A program made the translations under genes and the position numbers. Below, piece after piece: positions 21,441 to 32,727 of a stretch of 64,000 nt of DNA. Numbering within the stretch: the first letter of the stretch is position 1; each line of letters begins with the position of its first letter. The stretch covers positions 46,018,792 through 46,082,791 of the forward strand of contig NC_087069.1 in assembly GCF_963678635.1 (NCBI RefSeq), in the 5' to 3' direction. The notes below the pieces were generated by a model, which searched no databases, had not been told where the DNA came from, and saw nothing but the letters and a program-made list of their open reading frames with translations. This stretch comes from Symsagittifera roscoffensis. Its lineage: Eukaryota > Xenacoelomorpha > Acoela > Convolutidae.

Positions 21441-23530
21441 ATATACTGAACTGTAGCGCCAATACCCGGCTTTAGTCAAATCAAAATCTCATTGTTTTCA
21501 AAAGTGATTAGTATCAACATCTCCTTGAAAGTTCTCGTAAGATTAGGGGTGGAGGCGTATATTTATATATTAAAAGTAAAATAAATTTTGAAATAATTGA
21601 GAGAACAAGTGATGACAACATTCAAATAATAAGCACAAAAAATGCAACAAAAAACTAAATAATACAATGTTTTCCCGTGTTTACAATCTCAGAATGTTTT
21701 AAAAAACCAGACGCTCCTGACAGTAAAAAAAATTAGATAAAATTATAAAATCATCAAATCCCAATCGTTTACTTTTTGGTGGGCGACTTTTAATTTTTTA
21801 ATAAAAAAAGGAGAAAAAGAATCTTTGAGCTGACCGATCAGAAAAAGAACGATCTGTAGAAGGAAAACGAGCTACCAGGAACACTAGGACCAGCAAGAGG
21901 TTTAAAATCTGTTTTTTTTTTCAAGAACATAAAAAAGCTAGTTACCATCTTCAAAACATCTATAACTGGTCATACTTCGACCATTTATTTTACAATAACT
22001 GAAAGTTGTAAAAATCAACCAATTGTTTCAAAACTGGACCGCAGCACTACTCGACTTAAAACAATATTTGTATGAGCTATAAAAGAGTAATAGATGTTGG
22101 AGGTTAACGGGGGGGGGGGGGGAGTCCCTGCAGACCGCCATGATTTAAGATAGGGAATAGAGCAACCGGGCTATTTCCCATCTTATTATAGTGTATACTC
22201 TATTCCCTCTCTTAATACATAGCTTGCAGACCGGTTGCTCTTTACCCCCTCCCCACTTAACCTCCAACATCTACTACTTGAAAGTTCGAAGTTGAAACGT
22301 AAATTAAGCAAATGAATTGAGCTTATCATACTGTTGAACAAAAACTCATTGGCAAAAACATTGAATCAAATTTTATCCGTAAAAATTTCAAGTATAATAT
22401 CTCAAAGCGATGGGTTGATAAGGAATTGAAAAGTGCAGCGTCAAAAGATCAACGTTTTAAAAATTTTTTTAAAATAGTTGAACCTTGAACCACTGAGGCC
22501 TGAAATAATGAATCTCAAATCAAATTGGTTTCTAAATTGCTCAGAAAAATCAGATTTTTTCATCAAATTTATTCAATTAATCAAACTGGAAATCGATAAT
22601 CACTGTAGGTAAATCTTTGTTTGTATAACTCTCTAAAACGTGAAAATAACACAACGACACGGTTAAAAATGACATAAGCGTTGATAAATTCAACATTTTT
22701 TTTGTAAAATTTAGGGAAAAACTGGCCAGTTTATTAACAACCTCAAAATCATTTACAGTCAAAAAGCAACCTAACTCTATTTTTTAGCTAGCATAACGAT
22801 ATTGAAATCTCAAACATATTTGAAAACTTAAGGACCGAGTTTATTATTTTAGGGACTTGTGATCTGTATCAGTTTCAATTGTAAAAAAATTGTCCAATTT
22901 CACTTCTAGCTTCGACAAAAATTTTACAAAAACGCTTAAGTAAACAAAGATTCCCGGCAGTTTTAAAATTGCTAAAGTTAAAGATCTGAACAAGAAAGTA
23001 TGGAGCTATACTCATGAAAATAGGAGCCAATTTCTCTACTACCAGTTTCAGGTAAGACATCTGAGCGGATCATGTATAAAAAAATGGATCAAAATCTCAC
23101 AAAGTATCAAACAATGCAAAAAGGCCATTCTGAATTACCCTAGTAGAAAAAGTACATCAAGATTGGCTTTCTACGACCCCGATGACACAGTGCAATCTTA
23201 AAAAGCCTTCTATATATTTTCCCACACGCCTGTTCTGGAAAAATGTGACCTATATGGCTGTCGTGAAGCTGTTTTTGACCCATTGAAATGTTTTTTTTTT
23301 AATTGACAGCAGTACGTTGCCACTGAAACCAAACGTTCTCCAAACAAAATAAACAAAATTGCAACTCATGGAGTACCACAGGGATCCATCTTAGGTTCTT
23401 CTCATTTATTCAAAAGAATGAACTGTAACAAAAACAATTGAAAAAATCTGATTGAGATGAGAATGTGCTGCTATAAATAAGCTCAAGTCCTTTATTCAAA
23501 ACTGCTAATATTGGTTATTGGATAAAACCT
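21440..23530 (+). mobile_element. LINE-C (CR1/L2-like non-LTR retrotransposon), copy 1, decayed
   Basis: Plus-strand pieces in changing frames follow endonuclease-then-RT order. First NFEIIERTSDDNIQIISTKN (about 21578-21640), then PIVYFLVGDF and SITGHTSTIYFTITE (about 21760-22000), then a pre-RT linker ISKRWVDKELKS (about 22400), FPAVLKLLKLKI (about 22952), and finally the RT block HGVPQGSILGSS (23368-23403). The catalytic YADD is not reached. A foldback element interrupts it at 22086-22277. Copy 2 lies at 56395-57996. Confidence 0.7.
22086..22277. mobile_element. Foldback/MITE insertion with poly-G arm
   Basis: Left TAGATGTTGGAGGTTAA (22091-22107) is exactly inverted at 22257-22273, and imperfect pairing extends a few bases outside. 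Just inside the left arm is a 14-G run (22109-22122), opposite CCCCCTCCCC on the right. The core has a second inverted pair, GAGCAACCGG and CCGGTTGCTC, and further pairing around TAGGGAATAGAG. The whole ~190 bp can fold into one hairpin. Copy 2 has no such insert (about 57055-57075). Confidence 0.75.
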
Positions 23531-24245
23531 GTAGCCTGTCACTGTGTGTAGTAAAACTATAAAAGAGAAAACTTTAGGTTTCTTAAAAAAATGGATATTG
23601 TTGAAAGTTTGAGTAGTTCGTTCTCAAGTGAGTCAAACTTGATCAACTAGATGAGAGGTGCCTAGCTTAGGTTGCATCTCTGCTCGAAAAATGGCTGAAC
23701 TATTTTGAAAATCTTTTGCTAGTGAGATAATTGAAATATTTGAGCTGAACCAAGCTTAATTTCCGAAGCAAGGTCAACCGGGTTCTGTTCCTCCTAGACC
23801 CTAACTTTTATATATGTGCACTCGAAGGGCTATGCACTCATTCGACGGTTTTCAATCGTTTTTTTCTCTCTAACTCGGTTCAGACCTGATTTAGTCTGAC
23901 TTCTAAAAAATAGCAATTTGTCTCAACGAGAAAAACCAGTGTTACGGTAGCTTGCTTTGAGTTTTAAGCTATAAATTGTTGATGTTTTGAATGATTCAAA
24001 GTGCTTCAAACTGTCCGTTAAATAGAGTTATTCTCCAAGAAACAAATGTTATTAATTTGAAAATTCCTTTGCATTTTCTTAGCTTTTTCTATAGATAACG
24101 AGTGATTGGAGCGAGCAAACGTTTAGTATCCCACCTTTTAGGTCGACAAAGGACACGAAAGTCGCAGTAGTTACGAGTACAAACAGCAGTAGACTCTTCA
24201 CATCCGAAATGTGAGTGCTACAAGTGCAGACCGAACTGTGCAATC
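23531..24245. other. Unassigned DNA between LINE-C and the large retroelement
   Basis: Around 23860-23960 it resembles the tail of the SINE at 16842-17289. 24090-24245 is the left flank of the retroelement insertion and continues at 42593. Across the two flanks a phrase of about 55 bases with CAGACCGAAYTGTGCAAT occurs twice. No gene is recognised. Confidence 0.4.
24242..24245. repeat. Target-site duplication, left (AATC)
   Basis: AATC directly abuts the TG of the left LTR and is repeated immediately after the CA of the right LTR. Four bases suit Ty3/gypsy integrases. Confidence 0.9.
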
Positions 24246-24655
24246 TGAGTTATGACCGAAGTGTATAACTCATAGAGTAATTTCGGATAGGGTACACTGT
24301 CTGCTCGTCACGCTATCTTATTTTCGGCCGGATAGATTCGTGCAACTTCTTAGTCTAATACCGATCCTAATCTTACTCTTATACTATCTAGTCTCAGGTT
24401 GTTTAACTAGTCTCTGCTAGGCTCAATAGATCTAGGGTATACTGGTTTATTGCGGCTGCTGAAGTACTCGGGAGAGTTCAACTAATTTCTAAGTTAAATT
24501 CAAATCTCTCTGGTGCTGAAATTACAAGTAATTTCAGCACTTACAAATAAGTGGTTTGTTAGTTAGATGGATCATGATTGGTTAATATTAAATACTTTAC
24601 ATTGGTAAAATATCTAATTTATACAATCATAAAATGTAGTTTAGATCAGGTTCCA
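24246..24655 (-). repeat. 3' LTR of the large retroelement
   Basis: It is 410 bp, with TGAGTTATGACC at one end and GATCAGGTTCCA at the other in plus orientation. On the element's own strand it reads TGGAACC...AACTCA. It carries AATAAA on the minus strand (24446-24451) as a candidate polyadenylation signal. A perfect palindrome lies at 24513-24540, with 12-bp arms GTGCTGAAATTA around CAAG. Four substitutions separate it from the other LTR. Confidence 0.95.
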
Positions 24656-26581
24656 CCCATCCGGGTTTTACAGAGTTTTTTAGAATAGATCTTCTGCTAT
24701 TCGAAGGATGGATGATGGACGTTGGTATTTGGCGAACATCATATTTCTCTTCCGTTTTCTCTTGTTAGAGAAGTTCCAGGAAGCTGGAATTAGGGACATC
24801 AGACGTTGTGTCTTCTTGTGACAACGACTGAGTCTCCGCAACAAACTCAAATCTGATTTCAGAATGGTTGGCTATGTCAGGTTTTTCTGTTCCTCGTGGA
24901 GAACTTCTTTTGTGTCTGATCTAGTTTGGGAATGGCGTGGAGATTGTGCGTGGAGGGGATGCCTGGTTACTCGGATCTGTACGTATACTTGAACATCGAG
25001 GTGGTCATTGGTCTAGTTCAATGAAGTCCTTTTCTGCGAAGTCAAGTCGTACTCTAAATCCTTTGAGTTGTGATTGTGAGCGGCATATCGATTGTAGTTG
25101 GCCATTCTTTCTCGAGTGTAGTGAGGTCGTTTTGTCTTTTGATGTTCGTCCTTGGTGTTGTGTTCTGATCTCTGTATTGCATAATGTAATTTACATTTTA
25201 TAAAACTTTTATTAGTTTAATATTTTTTAATTATGATTTTAGTTAGTTGTTTTCACAAAAGCTTTTTGTTTTAGTTCGGTTATTTTGAAGAGGTACTCAC
25301 CCTTGAGTAGCTCTTATTAAAAATAGTGGTGTGTGTCACAAAGCGTGGATGTAGCGCGGTGGGTTAGGCCGGCTATAGAGCATGCTCAGGACGTCCTTCC
25401 TGGTGGGTTAGGCCAGGAGTTGGAGTATGATTGCATGCGGTTTTTGTGAGGGGTCCTGTTTTGTGACAACGTTTTATGTTGGGTTTGTTGTGGTTTTTCT
25501 TATGTCTTGTTGGTTGTGTCCTTTTTTCAAAAATCAAATTGTTTGTAGTATGGGTTTGTCTTTCGACTTTTTTGTGTTTTATTATTTCTTTCTTAGACTT
25601 TATAATAGTCTTCAAAAGAATAAATTATCCAGTTTTAAACTGGGTTAATCCGGTTTGGGTACCGTTGGTTTCCTTTTCTTAGTCATGCTGTTATTCTATG
25701 ATTTGTGGTATTTAGTAAGCTGCGTTGGTTAGTGTTGTTTAGTGTATGAATCCTTTCCAACCGGGTTAAAGGAAAGTTTGAAACGTGTTATCTTGTGTTA
25801 GAGTTGTTGAGTGTGAAAACTTGAAACTGAAATTCATTATTTTAAACAATTCTTCGTGGGCGAGCTGTGCGAGTGTGGATAGAATTTCTGTGCGAATGAA
25901 TGGAAATATCAAAAGGTTAGTACTGCATTTTCGTTTTATCAATTTACTACATAGAATTTTGAAATTTACTGCTAGTTATGGGGAAAAATTAAGTTACAAA
26001 TTTTCATTATAATTAGATTTACTGCTTGTGGGGGAAAAATTTTATAAATTAATTTACTGCATTGGTATTAAATTTATTTAATTTGTTGGTGCAAAAGATT
26101 AATAGAATTTTAAATTGTTTGAAGAAGTTTTCGATTTTTTATTTTTCTTTTGTGAATTTTCTAGATGATTGTCGGATGAAGGCTAGAATTCTAAAGAATA
26201 CATGGATGAAGAATGGTGAGTTTCTAACATTTTAATTAGTTAGTAATATGTATAATTCATACTTACCTGTTAGTCGTCGGGGAAAAAACCGTGGGGGAAG
26301 ATGTCGTGAATGAGATCGGAAGTTGTTAGTAGTTTAGCTAAGATGCGAATGATATTTTTAGTTTGAAGCAGTGGCCAAAGCAATTGAAGTGCTTTAATTG
26401 TGGTTAGTTCTTCAGTGCCAACTGCAAACTCATAAGGTGTGTTTTGGATTAGATTATATAATTTGTGATTGAATTTAGTGTTGTGGATGAATTCTAAAAT
26501 GGGGATTTCTATAGGTTGTACAAACTCGTGTGGGATAAGGAAGGGTCGGGATTCTTCGGCGTTGAAGGTCTTGGTGATGGG
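24656..26581 (-). other. 3' non-coding region of the retroelement
   Basis: About 1.9 kb lies between the last ORF and the 3' LTR. Abutting the LTR the minus strand reads CCCGGATGGG, only a weak polypurine tract. Frames of 80 codons or so exist on both strands but show no family motif. A short phrase with GGTTAGGCC occurs twice near 25355-25415, and CTGCTNGTNNGGGGAAAAATT twice near 25970-26040. Confidence 0.5.
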
Positions 26582-28077
26582 TCAAAAGATATACATTTGG
26601 GTTATGGGATCATAATTTCGAAGAATACCATGAAGGTTAGTATCTTTAATGCAATACGTGAAGTTAAGAAAGAATGGTGAAGTGTATTTGGAATTAATGA
26701 ATTGAAAACGATGGTGTGGTTGTCTGGAGGGGGTGTGTAAGTCAAAGTGATTTTGGATGAAACGATAATAGCTATATGTGTGAGTTTGTTTAGTGCGCAA
26801 CATAATATCGTGTGAGCAGTGCAAATCTCTTTCATGTGGTGCAAGGAAATGAAAGGTTAGTGAAAATATTTGGAAGCGTTCTTTAAAGTTTTCGTAGGCT
26901 TGCGTGTCTGTTAGTGCTTCTGAAATGATGTGGTCAAACTTGCGATCGAAGATATTTAGTGTAAATACATATGATGTTTTAATGAAAAATTTCTCGGTGA
27001 TTTGTGGATTAGCGAAGCGATCGTCGTCTAAGAATTGATCTTGGTTAGCTCTGATAATGTTATGATCGTAGTATTCTAGTGTATATTCATTAGCTCTAGG
27101 TGCAGTGTGTGTTTTTAGTGATTTTTTGTATCCAACGTAAGTAAATTGTCTAGCTGTTAGTGGTGTAGTGAGTCGATATAGCATAACCTTATTTCGTTCT
27201 ATATCGATGTGAGTGCTAGATAAAGGTAAGCAAAGGGATTAGTAAAATGATAATATGAGGTCCACGAAAGAGTGGGCATTAAAACATATTCGTCTACAAA
27301 GCTGCGTGTTTCGTTAGTGTCATGAGGGGTGTTTAAGGTGTATTGTGGAAATGAGGGTAAGGTGATAGCTAAAAATTCTTTTGTGTTAGTGTGTTTGGGA
27401 TGATTGATATATTCACGGGCTGTTCCTGGTTTTGTTGGGAAAGGATGCTTGGGGAACTTTCTATTAAAAGTGCGGTAAGCTCTAGTAGTGTTGAGTGAAG
27501 ATTCAGTAGATGTGGATGATGGTGCTAATGATTCAGTATAAATTGAAGAGGGTGTAGGGGTAGGGGGGTTGGATGAATTTATTGTGGATGAGATTTGGTT
27601 TATGGTGGGGGTGTTAAGGTGGTAGGGTTGTTGTTGTAAGGTAATAAAATTATCGAGTTCTGGGGAGATTCGGGGGGTGTCTGGAGAATGAGAGGATTGG
27701 TCTGAATGAAGTGAGGAATAGGTTGGGGTGACTTGGGAAGCATAAGAGGGTGTAGAATTGATTGGGTCAGGGTTATTTGGTAGTATAGGTTGAAAAGGGG
27801 GTTGGGAAAAATTTGAAGGATTGGTGTGAAAATTGTTGGATGGAGATGGTTCACAGTCGGCGAATTCATCGGGGGTTTCAATATTCGGTTTATTAAGTTG
27901 TGAGGTGGAGTATAAAATTGAGATGTGTGAATTAGTATCGGAATTCATGCCTGATGTTACATTACTAGATGGGAAATCGGGTGGCGGAAAAGCAAAAAGT
28001 GGTATTATTGGGATTGGAGTGGTGAGGTTGGTTGGGTGGGAATTTGATCGGTGTAGGGATCCAAGTTGTCGGCTCAT
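26582..28077 (-). CDS. Retroelement ORF downstream of env (Pro/Ser-rich, unknown), frame broken
   Basis: Two frames, 28077-27199 (292 codons) and 27184-26582 (200 codons), probably belong to one ORF split by a single frame change near 27210-27220. The second frame is open upstream past its first Met, up to the point where the first ends. The start overlaps the end of env by four bases (ATGA). Residues 1-200 are rich in Pro, Ser, Thr and Asn. The rest is a more globular aromatic-rich domain ending NYDPITQMYIF. I recognise no family. The tail resembles that of the ORF just upstream of env (ending YNPYSGLSYTCIF), so the two may be related. Possible roles for such extra ORFs in retroviruses are regulatory or structural, but none is shown here. 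Confidence 0.7.
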
Positions 28078-30683
28078 CGTAGGCTAAAAAAATTATTATT
28101 TTGAGATTGAAAAGCGGTGGTATGGGGTTGTTCAATAATTTGTTCATAAGTATTATCATGGTGTGTCATTATATGTTGGATGGGACTGTGTGATATGGTT
28201 GGTCGAAAATTTTGATTATGTGTTATTGCTAAATTTCGAAAATTTCGCGGGACTAGGGATAGTGGATGGTTATGTGGTAGGGGTGGTAACTGTGGTGCTG
28301 TTGGCGTTATGTCTACGTTGTTATGTTCTTCGTCGTATGTGTTCTGCCGTGTTGCTATTTTTGTGTTGTATTCTTTTATTTGTGCGTCTAAAAGGATTTT
28401 GTTTATAGATGTAGAAAAGATTCCAAAAAATCCTGCAAAGAGTATGCGTGCTACGCTTGCTTGTCTATTTACTTGTGTGTGTATAGCACATGTGTTATAG
28501 ATTTCTTTTAAAAGTGAGAAAAGAAATCCAATAAAGTTAAACATTGCGTATAAAATAGTCAATTTTTCTAAGATGTAATAGGGCCATCCTAGAAAATCAA
28601 GAATTTCATTTTTAAGTGTTACAAAGCTAAAAATGTTGATGGGTGATATATCTTGGGGACGGTATTTTTCACCGTTTAGATATATATAATCTTTAATGTC
28701 TTTAAAATATCCGCTATAGTCTTGTGTATAGATGTCGGCAAATCCTGCGGTTTCTGCAAGTTTGCGTAAGTTTTGGTCAATTGATTGTCTTTGTATAGTG
28801 TCCATTTGTGTTAATAATTCTTGGAATTGTTGTGTTCTAATGTGATGTTGAATATCTGATTTTGAATATATTCCTATCGATTGTAAATCTATATTTGGGT
28901 TTCGAGCAATAGCGCGAATGCTTTCTGGTGAAAAGTTTTTGAGTGATTGCATTAATGTGGGGTATGGGGTAAGAAGGTAATATTTATCTTCATCAGGGTT
29001 TAGTTGTACTACATTGTGGCTATTTTCTGATCCACATGGGACTGCGGTATCCCAAAAATAGGTTCTTCGTGAAAGGGTGTCAACGAATTGTACTTTATTC
29101 TTATAAAAGATAGGGATTCTTTTATAGCATCGTTTATCTTCAAAAACGTATAGTGGTGATACTTTTTTAGTGCAAGTATAAAACCATAATATGTTTCCTT
29201 CGTAATCTAAAAAATTTGATCTATTTCCTGATAGTAAATATCCTGCGTAGGGTATTTTTAATACTGCTAGTGCAAGTGATTGTAATATTTGTGTTCTTTC
29301 TAATTAACATAGTTGGTGTAGTGTTTCTAATTCGGAGAGTGACATTTCTTGAAAAATTCGACTAATCGTATAATCTAGTTTCCTATCTAAGTGAATATCA
29401 TAGTGGATATTACCGAAATATGTGCTATTCATTAGTGATAGTTCTTGTAAACGTGTGCTTTGAGCGTCTTGGGGTTTTAGATGTCCACCAGGTTGACCTG
29501 TATTTCTTTGAAAATTAACTGGTATATATGATGTTCCTTCATTTAGGGGTTTACTTGTGGCGTATGGGTCGACTTTTATCTTTCCAGTTGTCATGTCGAA
29601 TCCATTTTCGTATTCAACTAGTATTTCAGAGTATTGTGTTTTGTGAAGCGGGTTTTTATATTTACATGCAAGTTCTGTTTCTTGATATACTTGAAAACGT
29701 GTTAATTTATTTTCTATATTTTGAATGTTTCGAAAATCAGAACTTATTTTTCGTAATGGATTTACTTTTTCATATGGTATTGATTGTATAAAATATTTTT
29801 CGTGAAATTTTATCATTCGAGCGTGTATTTTTGCTACTTGAAATGTTGTACATGTGTCTTCAGGGAACCAAACAATTGTTGCTTGTGTTCGTGTTGTAGG
29901 GTCGCAATAACCTTGATCATTTTTACAAGGTAATCTGATTCCTTGATAGATCATTGTGTTGTCTGATAAATCTCGTGTGAGTTGTATTTTTTCGAGTTGT
30001 ATTTTCCAATCGAAAAACATTATTTCTTGGTATCCTTTATTTTTTGTGTCTGCTTTGCAGTTTGATGGGTTATTTATACCAATGTGTGGTATCCAATGTT
30101 TATCGTGTATGTCATAGGTTAATCGTCCGTGTGCGCCGTTATATGGATATTTGTCATCTAGTTTTACATGTCCTTGGTATCTTTCAAGTTGTGATTGATG
30201 TACAGTGTCTGAAAAAACTTGAAAGTATACTAACTTTCTTTCTGAGTTTTTATTACGCGTGATATTTAGTCTAAGTAACTCATTTTTACAATCTTCGGGA
30301 TGGAGATGTAAAAGTCGTTCGATATTACTCTGGTAAAATGATTCATGGTCAAGTCGGTTTTTATTTCCGTTCGAGACTTGTGAACAATGTACTTTCTTTT
30401 CGGAAAATGTTGCTGTGAATTTATATCCTGTAACTGTTGTTGCTCGGGCTTTTGAATAAAGTGTTGCTATTACATTTGTAGTTTCTATTGCTTGGGGTTC
30501 TGTTTCGCATTGTGATACTTGATTTATTGCATACTTGTGGAGTGTTTTTTGTTCGTTTTCTTCACAATCGTAATGTGTTACTAATAAATCTTGGGGTCCT
30601 GTACGGGGAGAAGGGTTTATGTTTTGATTTGAGGTTACTAGAAAAAGGAGTTGGAGAAAAATAAATATTTTTAGAATATACAT
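28074..30683 (-). CDS. env: Env-like glycoprotein, interrupted by one in-frame stop
   Basis: One frame runs from 30683 to 28074, about 870 codons, with a single TAA at 29304-29306 (codon 460). A second open part begins immediately after the stop. Residues 1-18 form a hydrophobic signal peptide (LKIFIFLQLLFLVTS). The ectodomain has regularly spaced cysteines (HYDCEEN, VHCSQV, EDCKNEL, CDPTTRT, EDTCTTF). Past the stop are more cysteine-containing blocks (WFYTCTK, VPCGSEN). Then come strongly hydrophobic segments in the last ~290 codons (YYILEKLTILYAMFNFIGFL and ILFAGFFGIFS), a plausible stalk, membrane anchor and tail. Its position after pol fits env. The YDC start and cysteine layout recall glycoproteins of chuvirus-like origin in invertebrate elements, from memory only. 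It overlaps both neighbouring ORFs by a few bases. Confidence 0.8.
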
Positions 30684-31722
30684 GTGTATGATAATCCTGA
30701 GTATGGGTTATAAAATGTAATGTAACCAATTGTCTTTTTGGTATATCTGTCGTATTTATATATTACTTCAGTGATTATAAATGGTGGTGGTAGTGATTGA
30801 GCTGTTATGTTTGGTGGGTTTAATGGGTAGGGGTGTTGAGCAATGTTGTTCAACTTAACTGTGATTTCAAACTTTAAGTGTAAACTGTTTTGTTGGAGTA
30901 TTTGGATATTGTGTTCACGGATATCGTCGTGAATGTCTTGTCGATATTGTAATCTATTAAGTGCCCAGTTATGAAGGCGATTACTTTCTAGATGTTGACC
31001 AAATAATGGTGGAGGTGCTGTAAATGTATTCCAATCTAGTCTTAAAGGGATATTTGTTGATGATTGTTCTCGATATCTTGCGTCGAGGTTATTTGGAAAA
31101 CTTAAGTTAAAAGGTGTCGGTGAAACTTGACTAATTGATGGTGTTGATGGTAGTGATAATGTTTCTGGTAGTGATGAAGATGTTGTATCTGTAGAAATGT
31201 CTATGGGGTCATTGATTAAATTTGGTTCACCTTGTGTGAATGAATGTGTTGTCCAATATAGTAGTCGTGATGTTTGGTTTGGGGGGTTAAAGGGATTCTC
31301 ACGTATTTGTTCAGAGGTTGGTGTTGAACCTAAGTAATCTGAGGGTAGGCTTGAAGTACTTCGTTGTGACTGAAGTGTAGGAATTTCTGGTAAGATACCA
31401 GTGGGATTTTCTGGAGTGCTTTGTGATGGTGATTGAGGTATTTCAAAATGAACTCGGGGAGTTTGAAAATTTCTATTTCGTCGGGGATGTGTAATTTGTC
31501 TATTTATTTCTGTTTTGTTTTGATTCTGGCTAAGATTTCGTATTCTACTTAGTTCTTGTGGTAGTGTTGGGTATAGGTTATATGTTGGTTCACTTAGGGA
31601 TGCTTGTCGTTGAACTGGTTCTAGTGGTTCAGATAAACGGGCGTGTCGTTCTTCAAAAGTGTATGGGTTATCTTGAAAGGAAATTCGTGTAGATGTTTGA
31701 GGGTTTTGAGTGTTATTGGGTT
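30671..31722 (-). CDS. Retroelement ORF upstream of env (Pro/Ser/Gln-rich, unknown)
   Basis: A minus-strand frame of about 345 codons is open from just after a stop near 31720 to 30671, but lacks an ATG in its first part. In another frame upstream (to about 31790) a Gln/Ser-rich stretch (SQSQSSPTSSQDNP) continues the style, so a frame change near 31715 is likely. Composition is Pro, Ser, Thr, Gln and Asn-rich (SSSLPETLSLPSTPSISQVS). Then follows a domain with WNTFTAPPPLFG and a C-terminus YNPYSGLSYTCIF. It ends 13 bases inside env. No family is recognised. The lack of an early Met could also mean expression by splicing or as a Pol/Env extension. Confidence 0.6.
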
Positions 31723-31985
31723 ATCTTGGGATGATGTCGGTGAAGACTGACTTTGTGACTGTTGGGTAGCAATTTTTGATAGGTTTTTGATTTATTATTT
31801 TAGTGAGAAAGTTTGTGTTTATTATAATATTCTTCCAAAAAAAGAATTAGAAGGATTGTTGCTAGGGCAAATGTGAGGATTGCTTTCTTTATACATTTAC
31901 ATATGGTCAAAATGAGGGATGACAAAAATGTTATGAAAATTACAAACAATAAAAAAAATATGTGTTCTACTGAAAATAGTTCGTA

Positions 31986-32216
31986 TCATTTAGACAAGTT
32001 GTATGAATCGTACCTGTGGATATAATCAAGGGTTTTTGAAAGTTGGAGAAATAGTTCGAATATAGTGTAGAAAATTAAAAAAATGTTACAAAAAATGATT
32101 AAGATTATTAGAAAAGATTCAAGGATATCAAAAAGAAATATTATAAAAGTTTCAAGTATCGTAAAAAATTGTTTGAGGTTTGTGATAATATTAGTGACTG
32201 TTTGATAGAAGAGCAT
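31986..32216 (-). CDS. Small hydrophobic retroelement ORF (membrane protein?)
   Basis: 76 codons, mostly Phe/Ile/Leu, with two or three possible membrane helices (FTILETFIIFLFDIL and FLIILIIFCNIFLIFYTIFE). It lies between pol and the pre-env ORF. In AT-rich DNA such composition can arise by chance, so the call is tentative. If real it would be a small membrane protein of the element. Confidence 0.35.
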   Translation of the reverse strand: MLFYQTVTNIITNLKQFFTILETFIIFLFDILESFLIILIIFCNIFLIFYTIFELFLQLSKTLDYIHRYDSYNLSK

Positions 32217-32727
32217 TTAAGAAATGACTTCTTGATCGAATATTTTTTGTTGTTTGGGGCGATTTTCAAGTGTGGTCGGATTATTTATTAGTTTTTTGAC
32301 AAGTGGGTTGAGTTTTGTGAAAAATTGTTGGGGGCAATTTTTATGGTGATCGGGAGGTCGTCTTTTTCTTTATTTTTGTTTGTCAAATGATCCGGGGTAT
32401 GGTGAGATTTTTGTACTTTAGGCTAATTAAAATGTTCGTTTTGTTACTTTAGGCTAAGTTAACAGATTTGTTTGGGGGGTATTTGTGGTCTGAGTTGGGG
32501 AAATATTGTTGATTTTTGGGTTATTAGTTAAGGGAGGGATATGGGATTATGGTGATATTTATTTTAGTTGTCAAGTTGGAGTGATTTGCTTATTTTTGAC
32601 CTGGAGGTTGTAAAGTTATAGTTAGAGATATGCCTGGAGTTTTATATGATTCGTCTAAGTGATCTGAGTTTAAGTTAGAGAAGGTGACGGATTGGATGAA
32701 TCCTATTGGTCTAAATTTGAACTAGAA

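Larger units (their letters stand above)
8511..23453 (+). repeat. Large direct duplication, copy 1 (partner 45486-57996)
   Basis: Landmarks recur in order and orientation. 8511 matches 45486, LINE-A RT 9185-9559 matches about 46120-46530, and LINE-B 11150-15005 matches 47690-51565. R1 at 15132 matches 51673, the hAT MITE 16517 matches 53638, 18500 matches 54227, and the LINE-C GVPQG motif 23371 matches 57919. Offsets fall from about 37.0 kb to 34.5 kb because of insertions private to copy 1. Substitutions and small indels are frequent, so it is old. Because three unrelated LINEs and the single-copy-looking DNA between them share the duplication, this is a segmental event, not one transposon. 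Confidence 0.85.

Noticed and set aside
27833-28500. Plus-strand genes overlapping the retroelement (and similar frames at 30044, 33625, 36025, 38214, 39461)
   Set aside because: They are antisense shadows of the minus-strand retroelement genes, whose motifs are clear.
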